The position numbers and the translations under genes are program-made. This document shows positions 34,944 through 44,658 of a stretch of 64,000 bases of DNA, piece after piece. Source of the DNA: Halomonas llamarensis. GTDB lineage: Bacteria; Pseudomonadota; Gammaproteobacteria; Pseudomonadales; Halomonadaceae. The number at the start of each line of letters is the position of its first letter. Within the stretch, counting starts at the first letter, position 1. The stretch covers positions 1 to 64,000 of the forward strand of contig NZ_JAMJPJ010000014.1 in the NCBI RefSeq assembly GCF_023555005.1, given 5' to 3'. The notes beneath the pieces were generated by a model, which was given only the letters and a program-made list of their open reading frames with translations, did no database searches and had not been told where the DNA came from.

Positions 34944-36629
34944 CTAGCGTGTTTGACTATCCTCATCGCGCAGCTGACGACGAAGCACCTTACCCACGTT
35001 GGTTTTCGGCAATTCGTCACGAAACTCAACGTATTTCGGGACCTTATAGCCCGTCAGCTCTTTTTTGCACCAGTCGCGCAGCGTTTTCGTATCGAGCTGA
35101 TCATTTTTGGCCACCACATAGAGTTTAATCGCCTCTCCGCTGGTTTCATCCGCAATGCCGACGGCCGCGCTCTCCAAAACATCCGGGTGCGCCGCGACGA
35201 CATCTTCAACCTCGTTGGGGTAAACATTAAAGCCCGAGACCAGAATCATGTCTTTCTTGCGATCAACAATGCGGATATAGCCATCTTCCTGCAACACGGC
35301 GATATCGCCGGTATGAAACCAGCCATCGGCGTCAATCGAGTGACGGGTTTCCTCTTCACGCTGCCAGTAACCTTTCATCACCTGCGGGCCTCTAACGCAC
35401 AGCTCGCCCGACTCACCGAGGGGTACATCGTTACCATCAACGTCTACCGCCTTCACTTCAGTGCCTGCCACCGGCTTGCCGATGCTGCCAAGCTGGATGC
35501 CATCACTGGGGTTGAAGCTCACAATGGGTGAGGTTTCGGTTAGGCCATAACCTTCCGCAACGGGGCAGCTCGTCACCTCCTCCCAGCGCTTGGCGGCGGC
35601 TTTGGTCAGCGCCATACCGCCGGAAATCGTCAGATGCAGCTTGGAGAAATCCAGCTGTTTAAAATCCTCGCGGTTGCACAGTGCATTAAATAGCGTATTT
35701 AAGCCGATAAACCCGGTAAACGAGTAATTTTTCAACTCTTTAACAAAGCTATCCAAATCGCGAGGGTTGGTAATTAGCAGCGAATGGTTGCCGGTTTCCA
35801 TCAAAAACAGGCAGTTAACCGTAAAGGTGTAGATGTGATAGACCGGCAGCGGGGCAATGACCAACTCCTCGCCGTCGGTTAAATTACCCCCAATTGCCGC
35901 ACGCGCCTGCAGCATATTTGCCACAAGGTTGCGGTGCGTCAACATCGCGCCTTTGGGCATACCGGTGGTCCCGCCGGTGTACTGCAGGGCGACAAGATCT
36001 TCTTGGTGGCGATGGACATCTTGATGCTCAAGCGATACACCTTTTTTTAGCGCCTCACGAAAACCCAGCGCACTAGGCAGTGAGTACGAAGGCACCATCT
36101 TCTTCACGTGTTTTACGACCGCATTCACCAGCCAACGTTTGGGTGCGCCGTGAAGATCAGCAAGTTCAGTGACCAGCACGTGTTTAATGTCAGTTTTATC
36201 CAGTACGCGCTCTAGCTTGTCGGCCATGTTGGCGAGAATCACAATCGCTTTGGCGTTGGAATCTTTGAACTGGTGCGCCATTTCCCGCTCGGTATATAGC
36301 GGGTTGGTGTTGACGACGACAAGGCCTGCACGAAGCGCACCAAATACCGCCACCGGGAACTGCAGTACGTTAGGCAGCTGGATGGCGATACGATCCCCCG
36401 GCTCAAGGTCGGTTTCATGTTGAAGCCAGGCAGCAAAATTCCCCGAGAGGCGGTCAAGATCTGCGAAACTTAGCGTTTGCCCCATGCAGGTGAAAGCCGG
36501 CTTGGAGGAAAAGCGTTTCACTGCGGCGTGAAACACATCCGTCACTGAGTCGTAATGCTCAAGCCCTTCAAGGGGCGGCCCTTGAAGCACAGTCCCTTCG
36601 TTTACCTGGGTATTGGCATGCTCACTCAT
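34944..36629 (-). CDS. fadD: long-chain fatty acid-CoA ligase FadD
   Basis: AMP-forming ligase of 561 residues from the ATG at 36629 (GGAG SD). It carries YTGGTTGMPKGAMLTHRN, YGLTETSP, and the fatty-acyl-CoA synthetase signature around DGWFHTGDIAVLQEDGYIRI and DRKKDMILVSGFN. The C-terminal PKTNVGKVLRRQL contains the catalytic lysine. It activates imported long-chain fatty acids at the inner membrane for beta-oxidation. A PsrA-like palindrome lies about 150 bases upstream. Monocistronic, between yafJ and hrpA. Confidence 0.95.
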   Translation of the reverse strand: MSEHANTQVNEGTVLQGPPLEGLEHYDSVTDVFHAAVKRFSSKPAFTCMGQTLSFADLDRLSGNFAAWLQHETDLEPGDRIAIQLPNVLQFPVAVFGALRAGLVVVNTNPLYTEREMAHQFKDSNAKAIVILANMADKLERVLDKTDIKHVLVTELADLHGAPKRWLVNAVVKHVKKMVPSYSLPSALGFREALKKGVSLEHQDVHRHQEDLVALQYTGGTTGMPKGAMLTHRNLVANMLQARAAIGGNLTDGEELVIAPLPVYHIYTFTVNCLFLMETGNHSLLITNPRDLDSFVKELKNYSFTGFIGLNTLFNALCNREDFKQLDFSKLHLTISGGMALTKAAAKRWEEVTSCPVAEGYGLTETSPIVSFNPSDGIQLGSIGKPVAGTEVKAVDVDGNDVPLGESGELCVRGPQVMKGYWQREEETRHSIDADGWFHTGDIAVLQEDGYIRIVDRKKDMILVSGFNVYPNEVEDVVAAHPDVLESAAVGIADETSGEAIKLYVVAKNDQLDTKTLRDWCKKELTGYKVPKYVEFRDELPKTNVGKVLRRQLRDEDSQTR

Positions 36630-36684
36630 CAGCAATCTCCGCTATTGGGGTCGATGCTGGTGCTGGCACCGACCTTATTATTTT

Positions 36685-36720
36685 TTAAAGCCGTTCTTAA
36701 AACCGCTTTTAGAACCCTCT
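36685..36720. repeat. three 12-bp tandem units in the fadD upstream region
   Basis: TTAAAGCCGTTC (36685-36696), TTAAAACCGCTT (36697-36708) and TTAGAACCCTCT (36709-36720) are diverged direct repeats between the fadD start and the PsrA-like site. They may lie in the 5' untranslated region. The role is unknown. Confidence 0.5.
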
Positions 36721-36774
36721 AAACCCTGGCGTTAAACGATATACGACTCCATCAGCACTGTAAAACGATCGATT

Positions 36775-36788
36775 GAAACTTTTGTTTG
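36775..36788. promoter_or_regulatory. PsrA-like operator upstream of fadD
   Basis: GAAAC-TTTT-GTTTG fits the PsrA motif (G/CAAAC N2-4 GTTTG/C), with one mismatched pair in the extended palindrome. It lies about 150 bases before the fadD start. A candidate promoter on the minus strand is TTTACA (36764-36759) with TATATC (36743-36738), but its 15-bp spacing is short, so whether the site represses or acts from upstream is undecided. The same motif overlaps the acyl-CoA dehydrogenase promoter near 2300. Confidence 0.6.
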
Positions 36789-36810
36789 ATTACAACCATA
36801 GTCTGACATC

Positions 36811-37593
36811 CTATCCTGCGCTAAAGCGGGCTTGGATGTCGCCCTCTTTCCACACCAAAAGTTCGCCCGGGGCCATGCGTTGCCAAGTTTCATTATGCGT
36901 GAGCGGCTCGGTCGCAATCACCGAGACAATATCGTCGGGCGTGGTGTGTTCAACAAAATTCACCGTGACCTCCGCATCAGAGAGTTCGGCCTCGCCAAAG
37001 GGCGCACGGCGGGTGATATGCGCCAATTTCGTTGAGCAGTAGGTGTATAAATACACGCCATCGGATAGCAACAAATTAAAGATGCCCAGGCCTCGCAGGC
37101 GTTCACACAGGGCATGAAGATGCTGCCACAAGCGCGCGGAATCCGACGGCGGTTCGGGGAATGCACGACGTAGCTCCCCCATCAAAAAGCAAAACGCGTG
37201 CTCGCTATCAGTGGAACCCACGGGCGTATAAGTTCCCAACGGCAAGCCTTGCCAGTTTTTGAGCTGACCGTTGTGAGCATAGCACCAAGGGCGACCCCAC
37301 ATCTCGCGCGTAAATGGATGCGTATTGGCCAAGCGCACGCCACCCACATTCGCTTGGCGAATGTGACTGATTACCACGTTGGATTTAATCGGATAATCAC
37401 AAATCAACCGGGCGATGGGGGAATCCACCGACGGATGCGGGTCGCGGAATTCGCGATAGCCGCCCTCTTCATAAAACGCTATGCCCCAGCCATCGCGGTG
37501 CGGGCCAGTGCCGCCACCGCGGTGCAAAAATCCGGCAAAGCTAAAGCAGATATCGGTCGGCACGTTAGCGCTCATACCCAACAGTTCACACAT
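36811..37593 (-). CDS. yafJ: class II glutamine amidotransferase, YafJ family
   Basis: Protein of 260 residues starting MCELLGMS, where Cys2 becomes the N-terminal nucleophile after methionine removal. The glutaminase features GPHRDGWGIAFYE, ISHIRQANVGGV, NTHPF, and GSTDSEHAF follow. No synthase domain is attached, so the ammonia acceptor is unknown. SD AAGGAG. It follows the small membrane-protein gene by 20 bases and precedes fadD. Confidence 0.9.
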   Translation of the reverse strand: MCELLGMSANVPTDICFSFAGFLHRGGGTGPHRDGWGIAFYEEGGYREFRDPHPSVDSPIARLICDYPIKSNVVISHIRQANVGGVRLANTHPFTREMWGRPWCYAHNGQLKNWQGLPLGTYTPVGSTDSEHAFCFLMGELRRAFPEPPSDSARLWQHLHALCERLRGLGIFNLLLSDGVYLYTYCSTKLAHITRRAPFGEAELSDAEVTVNFVEHTTPDDIVSVIATEPLTHNETWQRMAPGELLVWKEGDIQARFSAG

Positions 37594-37613
37594 CCTGCCA
37601 CTCCTTTGGCCCG

Positions 37614-38036
37614 TTAGAGCACTGGCTCGCGACGCGGCGTCGCTTGAGGCTCAGATACCGCTTGATTGTCTTTGTCCTCATCCATCCTTGCCGCCGGGCG
37701 ACGCCACCACCAAAGCACCCCGCCTATCAACGCCCCGAGCACCACACCAAGTAAAAGCCACATTAGGCCTGCACGTAGCGCGCTTGCGTTGTTTTCCATA
37801 ACGCCGACGGCCGCGACCATCGCCGACGGCGCCCAACCGGTATAAAACTCACCCTCTTCCACTAGCGGCAAGCGAAAGCGTGCCGGGGCCCACATAGCGC
37901 CAGCGATGCCCCAAGACAACACGAAACGCGGTAAGCGCGACAATAGCGCCAACGCGAAGTAAACGGTTACTAACACCAACAACGAAACACCGTAATAGGT
38001 TAACCAAAGCAGTGACATTGAATCAGCAAACAGCAT
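37614..38036 (-). CDS. uncharacterised small membrane protein
   Basis: Protein of 140 residues not recognised. One hydrophobic segment lies near residues 9-32, a central stretch of about 55 residues contains FRLPLVEEGEFYTGWAPS, a second hydrophobic segment spans about 88-110 followed by WWWRRP, and the charged C-terminal tail is likely cytoplasmic. ATG with GAGGG upstream. It lies 20 bases before yafJ on the same strand, suggesting one transcript, and is divergent from oligopeptidase B. No function is proposed. Confidence 0.7.
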   Translation of the reverse strand: MLFADSMSLLWLTYYGVSLLVLVTVYFALALLSRLPRFVLSWGIAGAMWAPARFRLPLVEEGEFYTGWAPSAMVAAVGVMENNASALRAGLMWLLLGVVLGALIGGVLWWWRRPAARMDEDKDNQAVSEPQATPRREPVL

Positions 38037-38107
38037 AATACCCTCACACGATACGATTCACGCGGGCCAACAGGCCCGACACTCATTTTGTTAATGGTAC
38101 CTATCAA

Positions 38108-40243
38108 TTGAGCAAAGCACAGCCAAGTAACGCAAGCCATTCGCCTGTTACCCACTACTTTAATGCCGATGATCCGCACTGGCACTGGCTAGAAGACGCC
38201 GAGGCGCCTGAAGTACGTGCGTTTCTGGAGGCGGCCAACACGCAGCACGCGGCGTGGTTTGCGCCGCTTGAGCCGCTAGCCAACGCTCTCTATGATGGCC
38301 ATCTTGCGCGCCGAGAACTGGCCATCACCGGTCTTGAGACTGCGCTTGACCACTTTACGTTCTACAGCGAAACCGGCGCTGCCGATGACTACCCCCGCTG
38401 GTGGCGTTACCCCAACGGCCAACCGACTCAGCGTGAGTGCTTTTTTGACCTGCCCGAGCGCGCCGCGGGGCACGATTTTTTCGACATTGGCGACATGGCG
38501 CTTCCCCCCGATGAGCAGTGGCTCGCCTGGACGGAAGACACCCAAGGCGATGAGCGTTTTTCCCTATGGCTCAAACACCTGCCTGATGGGCCGCCGCAGC
38601 GCCTGCTCGACGATATCGGCCCGAGCCTGTGCTGGGCCGAGGACCAAACTGCGCGCGGCGCCACGCTACTTTTCACCCGTTTTGATGCGACCCAGCGCCC
38701 GGATAGCATTTGGCGGCTGCCGCTTTCCTGGCGCGATGGCCTCATCTCTGCCGACACACCAACGCGGGTATTTTTGGAGTCCGACGCCGAGTTCTGGGTC
38801 GGCATCGGCAAAACACGATCAAAGGCGTGGCTATTGATCGAATCCGCTTCCAAAGACACCAGCGAGATTCACGCGCTCCCGGCTCAGGTGCCAGAGGCAA
38901 CGCTATATTGTTTACATCCACGCAAGCCCGGCGTCGAGGCAAGCATCGAGCATCGCCCTGGGGCTTTCTACCGCTTGCATAACCAAGCTGGGCCGCATTT
39001 TCAGCTGGATGTCATTACCGAGGCAGACATATTTGCGGATGAAATAAATTCCCGCAACGCCTGGCAAACGCTTCTCGCCCACCGCCAAGACGCCACACTA
39101 GAAGGTGTCGATGCATTCACCTGGGGATTGGTCGTTGCCGAGCGTGACCATCAGGAAGCGCAGGTTTACTTACGTCGACTCGTTCTAGGTGACGCGTCTG
39201 AAAACGCGCTGGGTAAAAGGTTACAGGTCGCACTGGACGAGCACTTAGCGCTTCCCGAAACACCCTGCTCGCAGCTTCTTGAGGACGCACCGCACTTTAC
39301 CACCACAACGCTTCGCCTGCGCGAAGAGTCATTTACTCAGCCGCCTCGTTGGGTCGAGTTGGATTTACCCACTGGTGAGCGTCGCGTGGTTAAAACGCAG
39401 CCGCTTTACGGCAATCTTCAGCCCGAACAGCTTGTAAGCCAGCAAATTTGGGCGCAAAGCGTCGACGGCGAACAAGTGCCGGTATCCATCGTCATGCGCG
39501 CGGACCTTGCCAACCGGGTCGAAAATGGGCAGCCACTGCCGACGCTGCTTTACGGCTATGGGGCTTATGGCGAGCCACTCGACCCGTGGTTTTCGATAGC
39601 ACGGCTGGAGCTTCTCACCCGAGGTGTCGCCTTTGCCGTGGCACACGTGCGCGGTGGCGGCGAACGCGGCGAGCCGTGGTACTTAAACGGTAAGATGGCG
39701 CATAAAAAGAATAGCTTTCACGACTTTCTCGCCGCTCGCGATGCCCTTGTTGACCGTGGTATTAGCGATGCACGCCGTATCGTCGCGGTCGGGGCGAGTG
39801 CCGGCGGCATGTTGATTGGCACCTGTATCAACCGCGCCCCGAATGCCTTCTGTGCGGCGGTGTTAGACGTGCCGTTTCTCGACGTGCTGCGTACCATGCA
39901 AAACCCAGAGCTTCCGCTTACGACAGCCGAGTACAGCGAATGGGGCAACCCGGCAGACCCCGATGTCGCCACGCGCATGGCTGCCTACTCGCCGCTAGAT
40001 AACGTCACCGCGCAAACCTACCCCGCGCTTTGGATCGAAGGAAACTGGTTTGATACGCGGGTGGGCTACTGGGAGCCAGCGAAGTTTTACGCCCGCGTTA
40101 GCCAATGCCAGCAAGGCGACGCCCCTATATTGCTGCATACCGATATGGACAGCGGACACGGCGGCGCCTCAGGACGATTTAAAGCGTGGCGCGATGCCGC
40201 GCGTCAGGATGCGTTTATTCTCTGGGCGATGGGCTTAGCATAG
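38108..40243 (+). CDS. ptrB: oligopeptidase B (S9A prolyl oligopeptidase family)
   Basis: Cytoplasmic serine peptidase of 711 residues. An N-terminal seven-bladed propeller (about 70-420) is followed by the alpha/beta-hydrolase domain with AHVRGGGERGEPWYLNGK, the catalytic serine in VGASAGGMLIG, aspartate near NWFDTRVGYWEP and histidine in DSGHGGASGR. It cleaves peptides after basic residues. The TTG at 38108 is the only sensible start (HYFNADDPHWHWLED matches the family N-terminus) though its SD is weak. Divergent from the small membrane-protein gene. Confidence 0.93.
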   Translation: MSKAQPSNASHSPVTHYFNADDPHWHWLEDAEAPEVRAFLEAANTQHAAWFAPLEPLANALYDGHLARRELAITGLETALDHFTFYSETGAADDYPRWWRYPNGQPTQRECFFDLPERAAGHDFFDIGDMALPPDEQWLAWTEDTQGDERFSLWLKHLPDGPPQRLLDDIGPSLCWAEDQTARGATLLFTRFDATQRPDSIWRLPLSWRDGLISADTPTRVFLESDAEFWVGIGKTRSKAWLLIESASKDTSEIHALPAQVPEATLYCLHPRKPGVEASIEHRPGAFYRLHNQAGPHFQLDVITEADIFADEINSRNAWQTLLAHRQDATLEGVDAFTWGLVVAERDHQEAQVYLRRLVLGDASENALGKRLQVALDEHLALPETPCSQLLEDAPHFTTTTLRLREESFTQPPRWVELDLPTGERRVVKTQPLYGNLQPEQLVSQQIWAQSVDGEQVPVSIVMRADLANRVENGQPLPTLLYGYGAYGEPLDPWFSIARLELLTRGVAFAVAHVRGGGERGEPWYLNGKMAHKKNSFHDFLAARDALVDRGISDARRIVAVGASAGGMLIGTCINRAPNAFCAAVLDVPFLDVLRTMQNPELPLTTAEYSEWGNPADPDVATRMAAYSPLDNVTAQTYPALWIEGNWFDTRVGYWEPAKFYARVSQCQQGDAPILLHTDMDSGHGGASGRFKAWRDAARQDAFILWAMGLA

Positions 40244-40348
40244 CGCTGAAGGTTACCTTTCGATAATTGCAGTCGATAGCTTCGTTAGTTAGCTTATATT
40301 TATGTTACAAATGATACCCTTTCGGCTTACCACAGTGATTCAACTTTG

Positions 40349-42754
40349 ATGGCAGCGGATACACGTCAAACCGTCCTGTTAGTGGCGGTCTTCATTATGA
40401 TTGCTCTTGGCAGCGTTGTCGGAATGGTAGTTGGCGGCGTTGGGTTAATGGGCAGTATCGCGTTAAGCGCGGTATTAGCCCTGATTGGCGGCATGGGGTT
40501 GGCGACGCTCGTGACAAGGTATAGCGCGCGCACGCGCGAGTTATATTTTGCCAAACGCCAGCTAGAGAGCCAAAATCGCCTGCAGGCGTCGATTGCCCGA
40601 GGCGCTCCTTATCGCACGATTCTGGAGCAGATCTGTCAGTTCCTTGAGCAACAAATTCCCAACGTGCACGTCATTATATGGAGCGCACGCACAGATGATA
40701 GCAACGGGGAACTCATCACGCTAAGCGCTCCCAATACACTGCATCAAAGCGCTGACGTCCGATCTCACATCAAAACGCTTACCCAACACGAGATCGACCC
40801 GTTTTACCCGGTGTTCAAAGCTACCCATTTAGCCGACAAAGGCGCTGAAACAACGTTTTCTCGACCTCTCTGCCAAGCGCTCTGCCCGCATGGGTATCAA
40901 TCCACCTACTTGGTCCCGCTCGATGCCACTCGGCCGGATGCACTCGGCGCGTTGCTCCTACTATGCCCAATACCAGGAGAACCATCAGAGCCGCAGCAGC
41001 TAACCATCGTCAATGCGACGCGTCTTGCAAGGCTCGCGTTGGAGCGGCATCACAGCGAATCACAGCTACATATTTTCGAGCGGAGCCTTGAAGCCAGTAG
41101 CAACGGCGTTGTGATCACCGAGGCGAATCACGCGGATATGCCGATCTTGTACGCTAACCCGGCATTTGCACAGATAACCGGCTACACCAGGGATGAGGTA
41201 AAAGGTCGAAATTGCCGTTTTCTACAAGGGCCTGATACCCACCCAGCACATAAGCAGCAGATGCGCCAAGCCCTAAGCGAAGGGCGCGATATCAATCTGA
41301 CTGTGCGCAACTACCGCAAAGACGGCCGCCTCTTCTGGAACCATGTGTTTATTTCACCCGTGCGTTCAAGCGATGGATACGTCACTCACTTTATCGGTAT
41401 TTTGAATGACATCTCCGAGCGGAAACACCACGAAAACCAACTTGCGTTTCATGCCACGCATGATGCACTGACGGGGCTGGGTAACCGCGCACTATTTGAA
41501 GACCACCTTCGCCACGATGTTGAACTCGCCAAGCGCCATCAGCAGCAAATTGCCGTGCTGTTTATCGACTTAGACGAATTCAAACCGATTAACGACACGC
41601 TCGGTCACTCAGTGGGTGACCGCGTGTTGATTAGCGTGGCAAAACGCCTTGAAGCCACTATTCGCCCGTCAGATACCTTGTGCCGTTTTGGTGGCGATGA
41701 ATTTGTTTTGCTGTTGCACGATTTAGTCGACCTAAAACAAGCCGAAGACATCGCCGAACGTGTGGTTAATGCTATCGAGAAGCCTTACTGCGCTGACCAA
41801 CATGAGCTGCATTTATCGGCCAGCATCGGTATTGCGTTAAATGATGAGCACCTAGAAAACCCTAGCGAACTCATCCAGCACGCTGATATGGCGATGTACA
41901 AAGCGAAAAAGCAAGGACGTAATGGCATACAAACGTACACCCACGATATCAATACCAAGCTGACGCAACGGTTGATGCTGCGCAACGACCTGCAAGACGC
42001 GATCAACCAAGAGCAGTTTAGCCTTCACTATCAACCGCTTATTAGGCACGACGGCACGGTAAAAGGCTTTGAGGCGTTACTGCGTTGGCAACATCCAGAA
42101 AAAGGCGTTATCTCACCGGGGCGTTTTATCCCTATCGCTGAACAGACCGGGCAAATTATCGCCCTTGGGCAGTGGGTGATGGCGCGAGCTGCCCGAGACT
42201 TGCTCGCACTTTCGGCGTTACTACCCAATAATTGCCTTATATCGATCAATCTTTCGCCGTTGCAGTTTTATCGGGCAAACTTTTTACAAACACTCGCCGA
42301 AACGCTGAAAAACACCGGTCTACCCGCTTCCCGCCTGGAGTTGGAGCTCACCGAAGGCGTGTTAATGAACGACACCGAGGGAGCCATCACCACACTACAT
42401 GCACTTCACAATATGGGCGTTCATGTGGCCATCGACGACTTTGGCACTGGCTTCTCAAGCCTTAGCTACCTACGCCACCTGCCGGTCAATACACTGAAAA
42501 TTGATCGCAGCTTTATCACCCACCTCCCCGAAAACCGCAAAGATACTGCCGTTGTGAGCGGCATTATTGGCCTTGCCCACCACCTTGACCTCACCGTGGT
42601 AGCGGAAGGCGTCGAAACGCAGCAACAACACCAAGCGCTCGCCGCGCTCGATTGCGATGTGTTTCAAGGCTACTTTTTCTCCCGTCCAATGCCTTTTCCC
42701 GCCGTAGTCGATTGGCTGAAATCACGCAAGTCACATCCCGCCAACCTTTCATAA
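40349..42754 (+). CDS. LOV-GGDEF-EAL protein with N-terminal membrane segment and GAF-like region
   Basis: Protein of 801 residues (ATG at 40349). In order: two membrane helices (about 8-56), a GAF-like region (about 85-230), a PAS domain of LOV type (about 245-360), GGDEF (about 375-530) and EAL (about 545-795). The LOV domain has GRNCRFLQG with the photoreactive cysteine near 289, and NYRKDGRLFWN, so it should bind FMN and sense blue light. The usual FIGVQ glutamine is replaced: HFIGILND (leucine near 352). GGDEF (448-452) and EAL (575-577, with IDDFGTGFSS) motifs are intact, predicting both cyclic-di-GMP synthesis and hydrolysis. Confidence 0.93.
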   Translation: MAADTRQTVLLVAVFIMIALGSVVGMVVGGVGLMGSIALSAVLALIGGMGLATLVTRYSARTRELYFAKRQLESQNRLQASIARGAPYRTILEQICQFLEQQIPNVHVIIWSARTDDSNGELITLSAPNTLHQSADVRSHIKTLTQHEIDPFYPVFKATHLADKGAETTFSRPLCQALCPHGYQSTYLVPLDATRPDALGALLLLCPIPGEPSEPQQLTIVNATRLARLALERHHSESQLHIFERSLEASSNGVVITEANHADMPILYANPAFAQITGYTRDEVKGRNCRFLQGPDTHPAHKQQMRQALSEGRDINLTVRNYRKDGRLFWNHVFISPVRSSDGYVTHFIGILNDISERKHHENQLAFHATHDALTGLGNRALFEDHLRHDVELAKRHQQQIAVLFIDLDEFKPINDTLGHSVGDRVLISVAKRLEATIRPSDTLCRFGGDEFVLLLHDLVDLKQAEDIAERVVNAIEKPYCADQHELHLSASIGIALNDEHLENPSELIQHADMAMYKAKKQGRNGIQTYTHDINTKLTQRLMLRNDLQDAINQEQFSLHYQPLIRHDGTVKGFEALLRWQHPEKGVISPGRFIPIAEQTGQIIALGQWVMARAARDLLALSALLPNNCLISINLSPLQFYRANFLQTLAETLKNTGLPASRLELELTEGVLMNDTEGAITTLHALHNMGVHVAIDDFGTGFSSLSYLRHLPVNTLKIDRSFITHLPENRKDTAVVSGIIGLAHHLDLTVVAEGVETQQQHQALAALDCDVFQGYFFSRPMPFPAVVDWLKSRKSHPANLS

Positions 42755-42894
42755 CCTTTATCTATGTCAATTATTGTGTAATTTATTAATGAAATTGATT
42801 GCCTTTTGTATCCGGAAAGTAATACCTTTACGCCTAATAGTTATACAGAAATACTTTAATAAGTAAAAACATTGTACAATAAAGGTATAGCATA

Positions 42895-44595
42895 ATGCGC
42901 GATAATGGAGCAGTGACTCAGCGGGAGCATGTCCTGGATGACGGCGATGTTCTGATCTCAAAAACCGATAGCCAAAGCCATATTCTTTATGCCAATCAAG
43001 CGTTTATCGGTATCAGCGGATTCGACTACGATGAGCTTTACCACGCCCCACACAATATCGTTCGCCATCCGGACATGCCGGAAGTCGTATTCAAGGATAT
43101 GTGGAACGACTTGCAGGCGGGAAAATACTGGTCAGGGTTGATCAAAAACCGGCGAAAAAACGGCGACCATTACTGGGTCCGTGCCAACGTGGTCCCCTTA
43201 CGCGAAGGTAACAAAGTGACTGGCTTTTGCTCCATTCGTATTAAACCGAGCCGTCAAGAAGTGGCGCAGGCCGAAGAGGTATACCGTGATATTCGCGAGC
43301 AGGGCGGGCGCTTTGAGGTCAAACACGGCGTCGCGTATCGCCGCTCCCTACGCCGACTCATGCCGATCAACTTTAGAAGCATGCGTGTCAAGTCCGTTTT
43401 TTCGGCCATTGTCGGGTTTGGGCTTTTCAGTGGGTTAGGTATCGCCGCCTCTATCACACTATCCCAACTTGCACCTCAAAGCAGCGCAGGTATGACATTC
43501 CTCGCGCTTAGCTTGTTGGGTGGCTTAGGTGTCGGCGCATGGCAGCTGTTTAACAGCTTGCGCAACCGACGTTTTATGTACACAGCCAACGATTTCGCGC
43601 TTCAACTCGCAGCCGGCAACTTAGAAGCCACGATACCCCGCATGGGCAAAAGTGAAATGGACAAAACGTTAGGCACCATGAACTTTATGCGCCGCTCGCT
43701 TGAAGCGCTTATTGGCGACCTAAACACACGGGTTGATCTTGTTCGTCCTGCTGTTGAAAGCCTCTCGAAGGGCAACGATGACATGGCCGCCCGCCTAGAG
43801 CAGCAAGCATCGGCGGTACAGCAAACGGCAGCAAGCGCTGAAGAGATCTCCTCTACTGTCGCGCAAAGTGCCCACAACGCGACCCAGGCAAGCAACGCCT
43901 CTGTGGGTAACGTCAATGAAGTCGACCATACCAGCCAAGTGATGGGTAATCTTGCGAACGCGATGGAAGAGATCACTCAGCACGCCAATAATATGGCCGG
44001 CATTGTCAGCACCATCGACACCATTGCGTTTCAAACCAATATTCTGGCGCTCAATGCCTCAGTCGAGGCGGCGCGGGCAGGTGAGCATGGGCGCGGTTTT
44101 GCGGTGGTTGCCGATGAAGTGCGCAAACTTGCCAGTCAGTCTGCCGATGCGGCGAAGCAAGTGCAGGGGCTGATTGACCAAGCGCGCAAGAGCATTCATG
44201 GCGGCCAAGCCCAGGCAAATGAAGCCACCGACGCTATGGAAAAAATCCGCTCGGCAAGCCACCGGGTGAATGACCTCATGGGGGAAATTACCGCGGCAAC
44301 TCACGAGCAAAGCCAAGGCATTAGCCAGATCAGTAGCGCCATTAATGACATTGACCAAAGCACACAGTCTAGCGCCGCCAGCATGGGTACCTACAAAGAT
44401 GCCACAACGGAACTTGCCGAACAGATTCGTGGGCTTTCGCATAGTGCCATGGCATTTTTAAATGAGCGTGAATGGCATGCATATGGCCAGGCATTGCCAA
44501 GCGCCAATAGCCAGGCGTCGCTCCCGCGTGGCGAAGCGCCTCATTCACACCGTTTAGGCCGAGACACCCCCGAAGCCGAATGGGCCGAGTTTTAA
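42895..44595 (+). CDS. Aer-like PAS chemoreceptor
   Basis: Chemoreceptor of 566 residues without a periplasmic domain. The N-terminal PAS domain contains [18 protein letters not shown], the pattern of the FAD-binding redox sensor Aer, then [11 protein letters not shown]. Two closely spaced membrane helices (about 160-225) form a hairpin, followed by a HAMP-like stretch and the signalling domain with [20 protein letters not shown] and [16 protein letters not shown]. It should guide aerotaxis or energy taxis. It follows the LOV-GGDEF-EAL gene after 140 A+T-rich bases, which hold a possible -10 TACAAT (42875-42880). Confidence 0.92.
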   Translation: MRDNGAVTQREHVLDDGDVLISKTDSQSHILYANQAFIGISGFDYDELYHAPHNIVRHPDMPEVVFKDMWNDLQAGKYWSGLIKNRRKNGDHYWVRANVVPLREGNKVTGFCSIRIKPSRQEVAQAEEVYRDIREQGGRFEVKHGVAYRRSLRRLMPINFRSMRVKSVFSAIVGFGLFSGLGIAASITLSQLAPQSSAGMTFLALSLLGGLGVGAWQLFNSLRNRRFMYTANDFALQLAAGNLEATIPRMGKSEMDKTLGTMNFMRRSLEALIGDLNTRVDLVRPAVESLSKGNDDMAARLEQQASAVQQTAASAEEISSTVAQSAHNATQASNASVGNVNEVDHTSQVMGNLANAMEEITQHANNMAGIVSTIDTIAFQTNILALNASVEAARAGEHGRGFAVVADEVRKLASQSADAAKQVQGLIDQARKSIHGGQAQANEATDAMEKIRSASHRVNDLMGEITAATHEQSQGISQISSAINDIDQSTQSSAASMGTYKDATTELAEQIRGLSHSAMAFLNEREWHAYGQALPSANSQASLPRGEAPHSHRLGRDTPEAEWAEF

Positions 44596-44658
44596 ATAGC
44601 GATAATGCCAAAACGACCTTTTTTTGCCCGGCAATGCTAGCTGACGCATGTAAGTGGC

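Noticed and set aside
34932..35531. 199-residue ORF antisense to fadD
   Set aside because: Opposite strand of a conserved enzyme, no SD, no recognisable domain.
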